A DNA stretch of 64,000 bases from an uncultured Fibrobacterota bacterium (GTDB taxonomy: Bacteria; Fibrobacterota; Fibrobacteria; Fibrobacterales; Fibrobacteraceae): contig CAIRAY010000124.1 in NCBI GenBank assembly GCA_903876665.1, forward strand, positions 1-64,000, written 5' to 3'. Below, piece by piece: positions 1-11,639 of the stretch (the stretch's first letter is position 1; every line of letters begins with the position of its first letter). The notes beneath the pieces are model-generated. The model ran no database searches, was not told where the DNA came from, and was given only the letters and a program-made list of their open reading frames with translations. A program made the position numbers and the translations under genes.

Positions 1-139
1 AAGTACTTCGATGATCTTGGCTTACCAAGGCTAAGTAAGGTGAAGTAGCCTAATCTCTTCGAACCGCCGTATGCGGACCCGCTTGTACGGTGGTGTGGCA
101 GGGGAACGCGGAATCTTCATTCCGCGCCCCTATGCCGAT
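1..139 (+). mobile_element. 3' end of a group II intron (domains V and VI)
   Basis: Positions 60-95 fold as a domain V-like hairpin: the arm ACCGCCGTA pairs with TACGGTGGT (one G-U pair), a 2-nt bulge follows, then a short GC stem closed by a GACC loop. Directly after it, 96-139 form a domain VI-like hairpin (GCAGGGG...CGCGGAAT/ATTCCGCG...CCCCTATGC) with an unpaired A near 132, seven bases before the likely 3' splice site at about 139. This order and the GGTGTGG junction resemble bacterial group II introns. The intron-encoded reverse transcriptase would lie left of the window and is not visible. The predicted 3' end is 18 nt from the ppdK stop codon on the opposite strand. Assignment rests on structure and recalled consensus, not on a covariance search. 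Confidence 0.72.
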
Positions 140-156
140 TTGTATGTAGAAGAGTC

Positions 157-3096
<2,940 letters not shown>

Positions 3097-3207
3097 ATGG
3101 ATTGGACTCCTTGGATTGTGAAGCTAGATTCCTTGAATTCGCAGGCCAAATTTTAGAAAATAATCCGAATAATGCAGGCGTGGGTATTTCGTCCCATGGA
3201 AGGAACC

Positions 3208-5100
3208 ATGAAAAAGTTAAAAATTGTCCCCATCATCAGTGTTCCGGACCACTCCGACGCAGCGGGTGTCCCTGCTTTGGCGCCCCAGGCCTTCTTCCAG
3301 GGGTTGAGGGAATTCGTGGCCGAGTTCTCCGCACGCCTGACCCTATATTTCCCCGGAACCTTTATCGAGGCCGCCCAAAAGGCTTGCCCAAAAGATATGG
3401 CCTGGCTCCGCGAACAGGTCAAGGAAGGCACCTTGGAGATATTGGGTGGCGGATTCCATGACGCCCTATTCCCTTTGTTTACCCAGGAGCTCCAAGCCTT
3501 CCAATTCCGCCGGCACCGTGAATTGTTGAGATCCGGGCTGAATTATCACCCCCGGGGTTGGTTTTGCCCCTCCATGGCGTGGGAAATTTCCCTTGTGGGG
3601 CCCCTATGTTCTCAGGAATTTGAATACAGCATTTTACCCGAGTTGTCCTTTGCGGAAGCGCTTTCCCATGCCTTGCCCATTTCGGGTTGGCGTACGGTTG
3701 AAGATGATGGTCAGGTTTTGCGGATATTCCCCATGTCCAAAACCCTTTCCGATGCTTGGACTTCGGGCGATGGCAAGTTGCTAGCTGCCAATTTTGCCGA
3801 ACTCGGAGAGGTGAATGTAGGTTGGGTCTTTGGTTGCCAGGCCTTTCCGAATGGCTGGGCAAGCGAGGCGACCCAGTGTTTCAATACGCTCAGGCAATGT
3901 ATGCTCGAATGCACGGTGGCGGAGGTCGAGTTGCAGACCTGGACCCCTTCGCGTATTATCGATCAAACCCGTTCCTCCGGTTCCATTAGCCTGATCTCAA
4001 CCCTGGGTAGCGGAACAGGAATGCCCCAAAGCGTGCAAACCTGCCGAGAGCTCCTCAATCGTCGACCCGAGGCCAATTTCATTCACAAAAAGCTTTTGTA
4101 TTTGCATCATCGGGCCCATCAGGTATTGGGCACCACAGAAGCCCTAGCCGTAGATGCGCTGTTATTACCCCTCATGTCCGCTTGTTTTTATCGCAATTTG
4201 CCGGGTGCGGCCGGAATTCGTGGCCTTGCCAACCGGGCCTTGGCTCACCGTCAATTGATCGAAGCCGAAAAAGCCTTGGATCGCCTCTCGCGTCGTAGCA
4301 TGCGCCTCGAAGTTCTGGACTTTCTCGGCGATGGGACCCGCCAAATTCTTGCAAGCACACCCGAAGCCGGATTTTTGCTCGATCACCATCGGGGTGGGGT
4401 TCTCCATTCCCTGGATTTCAAATCCCTGGGCCTTAACCTGGTCAATGGGCAATTGGAAGATGGTGAGCCATCGGTGGCCTTTCGGGACCATCTTATTCCC
4501 CAGGATCATCGCACCTTTTCCGAGATCATGGGTGGAATTGAAGATAGAACCGGTCAGCTTCTTTCCCCCTTTGACTATCAGATCAAACGCCATTCGGACC
4601 GCATCCAGCTGGTCATGACAGGCGAACAGGGTGTTCCCGTCCAAGGCCGTGCCCACAGTCTCCGGGTCGTCAAAGTCCTGGGGTTCAAACTCGAAGACGC
4701 CGAGCTGCAGGCCAGTTGGCAGCTGACCAATGGAACCTTCCAGGTGGCCCGTTGCCAATTTGCCACCGAATGCGTCCTGACCTTTCCTGAGGAGAATCGC
4801 CGCAAGCAGTCCTTGATGCTCGATGGCAAACGCCTCTCCTGGTCCGATGTTCCCTGTGTCCGCACGGGCATCCGGGACTTGGTCTTTGCGGACCGTGCCT
4901 TGGGTGGTCGGCTCCATGTGGACTTTGTAAAGCCCGCGGGCCTGGTGATTTCGCCAGTTTTAGGTACCGCTGACGGAGCCGCGCCCGACGAGTTCCAAGG
5001 GTACCGGCTCATATTCCTTTGGGATCTGGAACTCAAAGGCCAGGAATCCACGGCGTTCCATGTGAGGTTAAGAATGGACAAACGGAGACTGTTTTTATGA
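3208..5100 (+). CDS. GH57/DUF1926-like protein, probably catalytically degenerate
   Basis: About 630 aa with no signal peptide, so likely cytoplasmic. The layout follows family GH57 4-alpha-glucanotransferases and amylases: an N-terminal barrel part (LTLYFPGTFIEAAQ, EILGGGFHDALFPLF, GWFCPSMAWE) and a C-terminal beta-sandwich (HHRGGVLHSLDFKSLGLNLV) like DUF1926. In active members the strand that reads GWFCPSMAWE here usually reads like GxWLTExxW with Glu as nucleophile; residue 122 here is Ser. The acid/base Asp region (DDGEKFG-like) is also not recognisable (VGWVFGCQAFPNGW). It may therefore bind glycogen or regulate its metabolism rather than cleave it. I prefer the ATG at 3208, preceded by GGAAGGA, over those at 3172 and 3196. 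Fold assignment is fairly sure; loss of activity is inference from memory of the motifs. Confidence 0.72.
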   Translation: MKKLKIVPIISVPDHSDAAGVPALAPQAFFQGLREFVAEFSARLTLYFPGTFIEAAQKACPKDMAWLREQVKEGTLEILGGGFHDALFPLFTQELQAFQFRRHRELLRSGLNYHPRGWFCPSMAWEISLVGPLCSQEFEYSILPELSFAEALSHALPISGWRTVEDDGQVLRIFPMSKTLSDAWTSGDGKLLAANFAELGEVNVGWVFGCQAFPNGWASEATQCFNTLRQCMLECTVAEVELQTWTPSRIIDQTRSSGSISLISTLGSGTGMPQSVQTCRELLNRRPEANFIHKKLLYLHHRAHQVLGTTEALAVDALLLPLMSACFYRNLPGAAGIRGLANRALAHRQLIEAEKALDRLSRRSMRLEVLDFLGDGTRQILASTPEAGFLLDHHRGGVLHSLDFKSLGLNLVNGQLEDGEPSVAFRDHLIPQDHRTFSEIMGGIEDRTGQLLSPFDYQIKRHSDRIQLVMTGEQGVPVQGRAHSLRVVKVLGFKLEDAELQASWQLTNGTFQVARCQFATECVLTFPEENRRKQSLMLDGKRLSWSDVPCVRTGIRDLVFADRALGGRLHVDFVKPAGLVISPVLGTADGAAPDEFQGYRLIFLWDLELKGQESTAFHVRLRMDKRRLFL

Positions 5101-5429
5101 GAAGGGAAGAGTGGAAAATGGAAAGTGAACAGCCAGATTCTCTGCGCGACAACCTAGTGGAAAGTAAACAGCCCGCGTCCCAGCACGAAACCTTAGTGGA
5201 AAACGGAAAGTTTCGACGAAACTTTGCAAGAGGAAGTACCACCCGCAATTTTCCACTATAGCACTTTCCACTCTCCACTCTCCACTAACCAACCTATCCC
5301 GTGACCCGTGTTTTAACTTTCCATTTGTATCCCAGTTCCCCAACTTTCCACTTTCCACTTGCATCCCTCTCCCACAATTTTCCACTATAGAATTTTCCAC
5401 TTGTATTTCCCCTTTCCCCCGGATCCCCC
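5101..5429. repeat. Inverted cluster of GTGGAAA / TTTCCAC short repeats
   Basis: This gene-free stretch is dominated by a 7-8 nt word. In the left part (about 5110-5215) it reads GTGGAAA(A/G) repeatedly; in the right part (about 5245-5410) it reads the reverse complement, TTTCCACT, at least eight times. Two copies sit in the longer match TTTTCCACTATAG. The turn-over lies near 5220-5240, so the region could form a long imperfect hairpin. No convincing gene is present. Confidence 0.8.
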
Positions 5430-6188
5430 ATGCGTGCTGATTTAATCGATGTTTCTTTAGAAGATTATGGACACAGTGTCCTGATTACCCTCAAGGGTAC
5501 TTTTACCTCCGAACAGATTCCTGCGTTGCGGGAGAAGCTTTCGAGCATTACGGACGAGCGCAAGCGCACTTATTTGATGGACCTCGAGCATTGTCAATTT
5601 CGGGATGCATCTTATCTAGAATTGTTTCTGGATTTGGTGAATCAGGTTCAAGGGCGTGATGGTCGCTTGGCTTTTATTTTTACACGTGAGGAGAACTGGA
5701 AGTTTTTCCGCCGGTGGTCCAATGTGTTTGAAATCCATGCAAGCCTGGATGATTTTTCCCGCTCGGGATTGATCGAAGCCTTGCGCCGCCGGGGCATAGC
5801 CTTTTCCAAGCGGACCGGGGTGCGCTTGTCCAGTGGCATGGCCCTGGTCATGGGCATCATTGTCTGCGGATGGATTGTGACTTTAGTGTCCATGGTGACC
5901 TTCCAAGAAAAGGAAATCCGTGCCCGCGAAAGCCAGATCCTGCAACTCGAAAATAAGCAACGGACACTGATGCGTAATCTGGATGATTTGAAGAGTGCCG
6001 TGGGACCTTTGCGGGACATGGGACTTCTAGAAGCCAAGAATCCAGGCCAAGCCAATGATAGTTTGCAAATTTGGATCGATTATCTCTCCAAATTGGAGAA
6101 AAAACGCACTGGATCCTCTCCGGACCAAAGTCTGGACAGTGTGTTCCCAGACAGCATCCCGATAACAAACGATTCGGTGACTCCATGA
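5430..6188 (+). CDS. STAS-domain protein with membrane anchor and coiled coil
   Basis: 252 aa. Residues 1 to about 115 look like a STAS fold (sigma-factor antagonist type: VLITLKGTFTSEQIPALREKL, YLMDLEHCQFRDASYLELFLDLVNQV). The usual phosphorylatable Ser/Thr after the central Asp is replaced by DASYLE, so regulation by phosphorylation is uncertain. One membrane helix lies at about 135-157 (MALVMGIIVCGWIVTLVSMVTF), followed by a coiled coil (EKEIRARESQILQLENKQRTLMRNLDDLKS) that should lie in the periplasm. The stop overlaps the ATG of the transglycosylase gene (ATGA), so the two are translationally coupled and may act together on the wall. No clear ribosome site is visible upstream. Exact role unknown. 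Confidence 0.75.
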   Translation: MRADLIDVSLEDYGHSVLITLKGTFTSEQIPALREKLSSITDERKRTYLMDLEHCQFRDASYLELFLDLVNQVQGRDGRLAFIFTREENWKFFRRWSNVFEIHASLDDFSRSGLIEALRRRGIAFSKRTGVRLSSGMALVMGIIVCGWIVTLVSMVTFQEKEIRARESQILQLENKQRTLMRNLDDLKSAVGPLRDMGLLEAKNPGQANDSLQIWIDYLSKLEKKRTGSSPDQSLDSVFPDSIPITNDSVTP

Positions 6189-6934
6189 GTGCCATTCGCT
6201 TTGAAGACCCCTGGATCGAGCGTGGCCCCTGGAAGCGTCTCCGCTCCGGGTCCATGATCAACATCTCCCAGGTTTGGGTGGTGTTGCTCGTGTTGTTCAA
6301 TCTGGCATTGCTGGGGTGGCTGGGAGTGAATTGGACACTGAATTCCATGAAATTATCCGAGCAGGACGCCCAGATCACCTCCCTTTCGGAAGATGTGGAC
6401 TGGACGGAGGCCCGTCGGAACTGGGCATCATCTTATGTGCGCGTCAAGAATGCGGTGAACTCCGTTGCTGAGGGAAAAATGACTCCGCGCCAGGTAGGCA
6501 AATTGACTGAAACCCTCTGGGTGCAATCCAGAACCTACGGCTTCGATCCTGTTTTGATTGTGGCGGTCATGCAGGTCGAGAGCCGAAGCAACCCCTCGGC
6601 CCGGGGCCATTTTTCTTCCGGCACCGAGAGCGGAGCCCTGGGCCTAATGCAAATCAAGCTTGCCACCGCCCAGATCATGGGCAAGTCATTGGGTTTGGTG
6701 ATTCACGAAGATGCGGATCTGATGAAGCCCGAGGTGAATCTTTTGCTGGGGACATATTACCTGATGCGCCTCATTGTCCGCTACGGGAAGGTCAGTCATG
6801 GGCTCATGGCTTACAATATCGGCCCATATGGCCTGGAACATCGGCTGCGCACCGGGGAGGCCTTGCCCGTGGCCTATTCCCGGAAAATCCTGGTTCAATA
6901 TCATTTTTTGGTCCAGAAGTTTGGTCGACCTTGA
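6185..6934 (+). CDS. Membrane-anchored lytic transglycosylase (SLT family)
   Basis: 249 aa. An N-terminal membrane helix (about 26-48, VWVVLLVLFNLALLGWLGVNW) anchors it to the inner membrane. A short coiled part follows, then a Slt70-like catalytic domain: VMQVESRSNPSARG with the catalytic Glu at residue 132, GALGLMQIKLATA, and MAYNIGP near the end. Such enzymes cut the MurNAc-GlcNAc bond of peptidoglycan, forming 1,6-anhydro-muropeptides. I chose the ATG at 6185, which overlaps the stop of the STAS-protein gene in ATGA; longer in-frame starts would run deep into that gene. Family assignment is firm; the substrate context (growth, secretion machine or flagellum) is not shown. Confidence 0.9.
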   Translation: MSAIRFEDPWIERGPWKRLRSGSMINISQVWVVLLVLFNLALLGWLGVNWTLNSMKLSEQDAQITSLSEDVDWTEARRNWASSYVRVKNAVNSVAEGKMTPRQVGKLTETLWVQSRTYGFDPVLIVAVMQVESRSNPSARGHFSSGTESGALGLMQIKLATAQIMGKSLGLVIHEDADLMKPEVNLLLGTYYLMRLIVRYGKVSHGLMAYNIGPYGLEHRLRTGEALPVAYSRKILVQYHFLVQKFGRP

Positions 6935-6952
6935 GTTTTTTACATTATACAG

Positions 6953-8311
6953 GTGATTTTCCATTTTTCAAAACTTTGCATTGTGGGTGCGACCCTCGCC
7001 TCCAGTCTTTTTGCCGCAGAAATCCGTCTGGATTGCCGTGGGTTTATTGATGCTGCGCTTGCGCGGGATCCGCGTGTGCTTGAGGAAAGCTACTCCACGG
7101 AAGAAAAGCAGGCCAAAATTCGGCAGCTGAAAGCGGCCGTTATTCTTCCCAAATTCGAAATGAACATGGCCTTTGGGCCAACTCCGGGATTGACTGCCGG
7201 GTTCGATTCCCAGGGTGATTCCATCGCGCGCTGGGATTTTTCCAAGATTGGCCCCTATGTCGGATTTGACACCAAATTTGCCCAGCCACTGAATTATGGA
7301 CAATACGTAACCGGATTAAAGGCGGCCAAGGGTGATTTGGCCCAAAAGCAATGGGAGATTCAGGGCAAGCGGATTGAGCGCACCGTGGAGTTTCAGCGCT
7401 ATTATTATGGCTATGTTCTCGCATTGGAGTTGAAGCGCCTTTCCACCGAGGCCGCCCGGCAGATGCAAAAGGCAGAGGACCGCATCGAAGAGCAGCTCGA
7501 TGAAGACGAAGGAAAAGCTAGCCAAGACGACCTTCTCCAAATCAAGGCGGGGCGTTTTGAAGTGGACAAGGCTGTGCTTGAAGCGGCCAATGGCTTTCAG
7601 AAGGCCGAGCTGGCCATCCGCTTTTCTCTGGGGATGAAGGATTCCGATGTTTTTGTGCCGGCCGATACCCTTCTCCTTCAACGCACCGAAGCCATTCCTC
7701 CTTTTGACACATTGGTTGTCTGGATGAAGTCTGCAAGTCCCGAACTACGCCGGTTGCAGGCTGGACTTGACGCAAAACAGAGCCTTGTCCAACTGGAAGA
7801 AGAGAAGCTTGGCCCCGATTTCTTTTTGTTTGGAAGTTTTCAGTATGCAAAATCCTGGGCCGCCAACCGGCAGACCTTGAGCCAGGACGCCTTTCTGCGT
7901 GACCCGGTGAATGTCTTGACGGGTAGCCTCGGAATTGGTCTCAAGTATAAAATGAATTTCTGGAATACCTTGCAGAATGTCCGTAAGGCGCGTGTCGATT
8001 ATCGGCAACTGAAGCTGAAGGATGCTTATGCCCTAGATGGTCTCACCATGCTTTTGCGGCAACAATACAACGACTGGGAAATGGCCCAGGCCAAACTGGA
8101 AAGTGTCCGTAATTCTTTGCGGGCCAGCGAGGCCTTGCTCAAGGGCGTTGCCATGCGTTTCGATGTGGATCCTTCCGAAGGAAGCAAGCTGGTTGATGCA
8201 TACAAACGCAACATCCTGATGCAGAAGGATTTTTATTTTTCCGTATATCAATACAACCTTTCGGTGGCAGAGCTCCTCGCAAAGGTTGGTCTTGGAACCG
8301 ATGTCTTGTAA
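6953..8311 (+). CDS. TolC-family outer-membrane channel protein
   Basis: 452 aa with a signal peptide of about 22 residues (CIVGATLASSLFAA). The mature part has the long alternating helices typical of the TolC/OEP family (ALARDPRVLEESYSTEEKQAKIRQLKAAVILP, VDYRQLKLKDAYALDGLTMLLRQQYNDWEMAQAKLESVRNSLRASEALLKGVAMRFD). Such proteins are trimeric outer-membrane exit ducts for efflux pumps or type I secretion. No inner-membrane pump or adaptor gene lies next to it; an MlaC-like gene follows after 10 nt, so a link to lipid trafficking is possible. The start is GTG at 6953, 19 nt after the previous stop; no strong ribosome site is seen. Confidence 0.82.
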   Translation: MIFHFSKLCIVGATLASSLFAAEIRLDCRGFIDAALARDPRVLEESYSTEEKQAKIRQLKAAVILPKFEMNMAFGPTPGLTAGFDSQGDSIARWDFSKIGPYVGFDTKFAQPLNYGQYVTGLKAAKGDLAQKQWEIQGKRIERTVEFQRYYYGYVLALELKRLSTEAARQMQKAEDRIEEQLDEDEGKASQDDLLQIKAGRFEVDKAVLEAANGFQKAELAIRFSLGMKDSDVFVPADTLLLQRTEAIPPFDTLVVWMKSASPELRRLQAGLDAKQSLVQLEEEKLGPDFFLFGSFQYAKSWAANRQTLSQDAFLRDPVNVLTGSLGIGLKYKMNFWNTLQNVRKARVDYRQLKLKDAYALDGLTMLLRQQYNDWEMAQAKLESVRNSLRASEALLKGVAMRFDVDPSEGSKLVDAYKRNILMQKDFYFSVYQYNLSVAELLAKVGLGTDVL

Positions 8312-8321
8312 AGGAGTCCCC

Positions 8322-8894
8322 ATGTTTCCCAAAATCCTGGTCCTTGTCCTCAGTTTTTCGATCCTTGCCCTGGCGGCTCAGGATCCCACTCTTCTGATCA
8401 AAAATAAAGATCAGGAGTTGCAGAATTTTCTCAAAAAGAAAAACCGTAGCGCCAAAGACAATGAAACGATCAAATTTTTGATCAACGACATCTTTGATTT
8501 TTCCCTTTTGGGAAAAAAGTCGCTTCCCAGCGCAACCTGGAAGGGACTTGATGAAGCCAGTCAAACCGACTTTGTGAAAGAATTCAAGCGCATGGTGGAA
8601 AATTCATCCGTCAAAAAGCTTGAAGTGTACAAGGCCGATTCCACTCGTTACGAGCCAGCCACCATCAAGCCTGACGAGGCCAAAGTAGTTGCCCATGTCT
8701 GGAATAAGGGCAAGGAATCGGTTCTGGTATACAAGTTCGACCTAGTGCAAGGGAATTGGAAGGCCTGGGATCTGGTCATTGACGACCTCTCCACCGCCCG
8801 CAATTATCGCGATCAATTCACCAAAATCCTGGAGACCAAGTCCTTCAAGGAACTCGTAGACATTCTGCGTAAGAAAGCCGACGAAGGAACCTGA
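8322..8894 (+). CDS. mlaC: MlaC/Ttg2D-family periplasmic lipid-binding protein
   Basis: 190 aa with signal peptide (MFPKILVLVLSFSILALAA). The body matches the MlaC (Tol_Tol_Ttg2) family: IFDFSLLGKKSLPSATWKGLDEASQTDFVKEFKRMVENS near the start, then the beta-rich stretch VVAHVWNKGKESVLVYKFDLVQGNWKAWDLVIDDLSTARNYRDQFTKIL. MlaC shuttles phospholipids between the outer and inner membranes. MlaF/E/D/B genes are not in the window, so the partner is elsewhere or the TolC-like product upstream takes part. The ATG at 8322 has AAGGAG eight bases upstream, which rules out the longer start at 8286. Confidence 0.88.
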   Translation: MFPKILVLVLSFSILALAAQDPTLLIKNKDQELQNFLKKKNRSAKDNETIKFLINDIFDFSLLGKKSLPSATWKGLDEASQTDFVKEFKRMVENSSVKKLEVYKADSTRYEPATIKPDEAKVVAHVWNKGKESVLVYKFDLVQGNWKAWDLVIDDLSTARNYRDQFTKILETKSFKELVDILRKKADEGT

Positions 8895-8898
8895 GAAT

Positions 8899-9738
8899 TT
8901 GGTGCTGTTTTTTGTCATATTATTCATCCTGATTCTCCTGCTCTTCCCGGTTTACCTGAAGATCCTGTTTGTGCGCTTTGAAGATGAAACCCACGTCACC
9001 ACCGTGAAGCTTTGGCGCTGGAAGGTCTGGGAAATCAAGTCCGAAGAAGAAGAGACCCCCACCGAGGAAGCGAAATCCGAGCAAAAGGAAAGCCCTCCGC
9101 CCCAGGATGTTCAGAAGCCCGAAAAAGGGAGCGAAACGCCCAAATCCCAGCCATCTCCCCAGGGCGAATCCCCTCAAGAAGAGTCCGCAGAAAAACCACC
9201 CCGCGAATCCTCCGAGGACGTAGCCACTCCAACATCGGCGAAAAAGTCAGCGATTCCTGAAGACAACAAGGACCGGGCCCTGGTGGCCGTAGCCTTGAAC
9301 CCGGCCCTGGAAATGAGGTTGCTACGCTTGGTCAAACGGATTCTCGTCAGCCTGTGGCGCATTTTCCGCATCCGCATTCCCAAATTGGAAGTTCACTACG
9401 GCCACGACAACCCAGCCCAAACAGGCATGATTGCCGGGGCCATTTGGGCCTTCCAGGGCGTTAATCGCAAATTCGAGGACTGGGGCTTCACCCCTGCTTG
9501 GGATCGCCCGGGAATGGGGCCTGTCCGGGCCGAGGTGCGAATTACCATCACTCTGTTGCGCATTAGCATTTTTCTAGCAGTGACCCTTGGAGGCATTGCA
9601 CAATTGCTTTTCTTGGGGTGGCGCGAGTACCGTCGAATTTTGCGCGCTCCTGCCCATCCGCCACTTTCCACTTGGCGAAAATACATCCTGAACAAAATTT
9701 CTCCCCTGATATCCGAGGTACAGAATGACCAAGCGTGA
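8899..9738 (+). CDS. DUF2953-like membrane protein
   Basis: About 279 aa. An N-terminal hydrophobic helix (LFFVILFILILLLFPVYLKILF) is followed by a short beta region (VRFEDETHVTTVKLWRW). Then comes a charged, Glu/Lys/Pro/Ser-rich low-complexity linker (about residues 50-115). The C-terminal half (LLRLVKRILVSLWRIFRIRIPKLEVHYGHDNPAQTGMIAGAIWAF) recalls DUF2953 proteins, and a second membrane helix lies near residue 220. The start is TTG at 8899 or GTG at 8902, four to seven bases after the mlaC stop. The 3' end overlaps the next gene by 14 nt. Function unknown; the position suggests an envelope role. Confidence 0.6.
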   Translation: MVLFFVILFILILLLFPVYLKILFVRFEDETHVTTVKLWRWKVWEIKSEEEETPTEEAKSEQKESPPPQDVQKPEKGSETPKSQPSPQGESPQEESAEKPPRESSEDVATPTSAKKSAIPEDNKDRALVAVALNPALEMRLLRLVKRILVSLWRIFRIRIPKLEVHYGHDNPAQTGMIAGAIWAFQGVNRKFEDWGFTPAWDRPGMGPVRAEVRITITLLRISIFLAVTLGGIAQLLFLGWREYRRILRAPAHPPLSTWRKYILNKISPLISEVQNDQA

Positions 9739-10444
9739 CACGATCGAAGCGAAATTATTTCTTCTTGGGCTCGGGAGCCGGCGGGAATGTCGCAACCTGG
9801 TGCGGGACCATTTTGTCTGCATTGACGGAGTGGAAATCGAAGACCCATACGCGCCCTTTCCTCCGCAGGCCAAGGAACTGGTGGTCAATGGCGAAAATGT
9901 GCCTCTGCAGACCGAAATCTACGCGATCATGAACAAGCCGGCGGGTTACGAATGCAGTCACAAACCCGGAATCTATCCCTCTGTCTATGAGTTACTCCCC
10001 GCACGCTGGAGCACCATGGAGGTGCATTCTGCAGGTCGTTTAGATGTGGATACTACTGGTCTTTTAATATTTTCCAATAACGGGGATTTCATTCATCATT
10101 TTGAATCTCCAAAAAAAGAACTGGGGAAGACCTATGAAATCTTTCCCGAAGAACCCATGACCAAGACCCAGTTTGGTTCCCTGCGTGGTGGAGTGAATCT
10201 GCGAGGCGAAAAGGGCGTGTTCAAGCCCATCTCCTTGGAGCAATTGGACAACGAATGGGTCCGCATGGAAATCCGTGAAGGCAAGTACCATCAGGTCAAG
10301 CGCATGCTGGCTGCAGTCAAGGCCCGCGTTGCACGCCTGCGTCGCGTTGCCATTGGGACCATTGTCCTTGGGCCGGATTTTGAGGAAGGAACTTGGCGCG
10401 AACTTACTCCTGCGGACTTTGAAGCTCTGGGATGGAAGCATTGA
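9725..10444 (+). CDS. RsuA/RluB/E/F-family rRNA pseudouridine synthase
   Basis: 239 aa. An N-terminal S4 RNA-binding domain (AKLFLLGLGSRRECRNLVRDHFVCIDGV) is followed by the synthase core. The catalytic motif is AGRLDVDTTGLLIFSNNGDF, with the active-site Asp in RLDVDT, and KTYEI and EGKYHQVKRMLAAV are the other family signatures. It isomerises a uridine in 16S or 23S rRNA to pseudouridine; the exact site cannot be told from sequence. The gene overlaps both neighbours and sits directly upstream of a 16S rRNA methyltransferase-like gene, so the pair forms a ribosome-modification module. Confidence 0.93.
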   Translation: MTKRDTIEAKLFLLGLGSRRECRNLVRDHFVCIDGVEIEDPYAPFPPQAKELVVNGENVPLQTEIYAIMNKPAGYECSHKPGIYPSVYELLPARWSTMEVHSAGRLDVDTTGLLIFSNNGDFIHHFESPKKELGKTYEIFPEEPMTKTQFGSLRGGVNLRGEKGVFKPISLEQLDNEWVRMEIREGKYHQVKRMLAAVKARVARLRRVAIGTIVLGPDFEEGTWRELTPADFEALGWKH

Positions 10445-11577
10445 ACCGTCGGCTGGACCAGAACCTGAAGGATCATACCTTCCGGGGAATGAGCTTCCTC
10501 GGGGGAGACATGGTGCAAGGCGATCCCACACAAGATTGTGCCTTGGAGCTTCTTTTAAAGCAAGGCCTGCCCGAGGGTGAGCGCCTGGGACTCATCAACT
10601 GTGGATGTGGGGCTTGGCTTGGACTCGAGGCGGATCACCCTGGGTCCGGGATGCTTGCTATGCATTCTTTTGTGGAAGACCACCTGGCCTGTGAACGCAA
10701 CATTCTTAAAAAGAAGCTGGGCGAACGGCTTCAGTCCAAATTAGGAGTGCCCACCGACTTTGGAGAAGATTTTGGAAGTTGTGACGCCATTTTGTTGCGC
10801 ATATATCGTGACATGGCGTGGAACTGGATCTGGATCCGCACCTTGCTGGAAAAAATGCGGACCGGATGTGCTTTGCAAATTCTGGGACGGAAGGATGACG
10901 GAATCCGCTCCATCGAAAAACGTCTGGAAGGCTTGGGGTTGCAGGTGGAAAGCGTAGCCGTGGGTTGCCATTCCCGCTGGATCGCCATACAAATCCCCGA
11001 GGTCCGGCCCCCGGTGGGAATGGAACAGGCATCCGCTCCGGCGATGGTTTCAACTCCTCAGGGAATGTTTTCTCTTGAGATCCCTGAAGGCCTTTTTGCC
11101 GCCGGACACTTGGATGCAGGAACCGAGTTGCTTCTGGAAAATTTGGGAAATGTCAAGGGAAAATCCGTCTGGGACTTTGGATGCGGTGCCGGGGTGATTG
11201 CCCGGGCGGCCTTGGCTGCTGGGGCTTCCCGGGTCTATGGCTCGGATCATTCCATTCTGGCGGTGCGGGCTTCCGAAAAGAATCTGCAACCCTTTGCAGA
11301 CCGGGCCAAGGTGGGCGTGCATTTTCTTTCGGATGGAGTCCCCGACACCTACGACCTCATTATTAGCAATCCGCCTTTTCACTTTGAGGCGAGGGAGCTC
11401 CGGGACCTGGGCCGCATTTGGATCCTATCCTGCCTGGACCGATTGGAGCCGGGAGGTGAAATCCGCCTAGTGTGCAATGCCTTTTTGCCCTACGGGCAGT
11501 TTGCCACCGACGCCAAGCTCAAATCCGAAATTCTCGTCGAAAAATCCGGATTCCGAATATATCGTTTGAAAAAATAA
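10432..11577 (+). CDS. rsmC: RsmC-like rRNA guanine-N2 methyltransferase
   Basis: 381 aa. It has the two-half layout of RsmC/RlmG enzymes: a degenerate N-terminal methyltransferase-like half and a catalytic C-terminal half. The latter contains the SAM-binding motif VWDFGCGAGVIARAALAAGASRVYGSD and the catalytic NPPF motif (DLIISNPPFHFEARE). These enzymes make m2G in 16S or 23S rRNA. The start ATG at 10432 lies inside the end of the pseudouridine synthase gene (13-nt overlap), showing translational coupling. RsmC against RlmG cannot be settled by eye. Confidence 0.85.
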   Translation: MEALNRRLDQNLKDHTFRGMSFLGGDMVQGDPTQDCALELLLKQGLPEGERLGLINCGCGAWLGLEADHPGSGMLAMHSFVEDHLACERNILKKKLGERLQSKLGVPTDFGEDFGSCDAILLRIYRDMAWNWIWIRTLLEKMRTGCALQILGRKDDGIRSIEKRLEGLGLQVESVAVGCHSRWIAIQIPEVRPPVGMEQASAPAMVSTPQGMFSLEIPEGLFAAGHLDAGTELLLENLGNVKGKSVWDFGCGAGVIARAALAAGASRVYGSDHSILAVRASEKNLQPFADRAKVGVHFLSDGVPDTYDLIISNPPFHFEARELRDLGRIWILSCLDRLEPGGEIRLVCNAFLPYGQFATDAKLKSEILVEKSGFRIYRLKK

Positions 11578-11587
11578 GAGGCTTGGG

Positions 11588-11608
11588 AAGGACTTCGTCC
11601 TTTCTGTT
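11588..11608 (+). terminator. Possible weak intrinsic terminator after rsmC
   Basis: A 6-bp hairpin AAGGAC-TTC-GTCCTT starts 11 nt after the rsmC stop and is followed by TCTGTTAT. The stem is short and the T-run interrupted, so it may terminate only weakly. Confidence 0.4.
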
Positions 11609-11639
11609 ATCCATGGATTAAAAAATCATCCGGTCCCAG

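Noticed and set aside
4165-4917. Minus-strand frame of 250 codons
   Set aside because: Antisense shadow of the GH57-like gene with no recognisable product.
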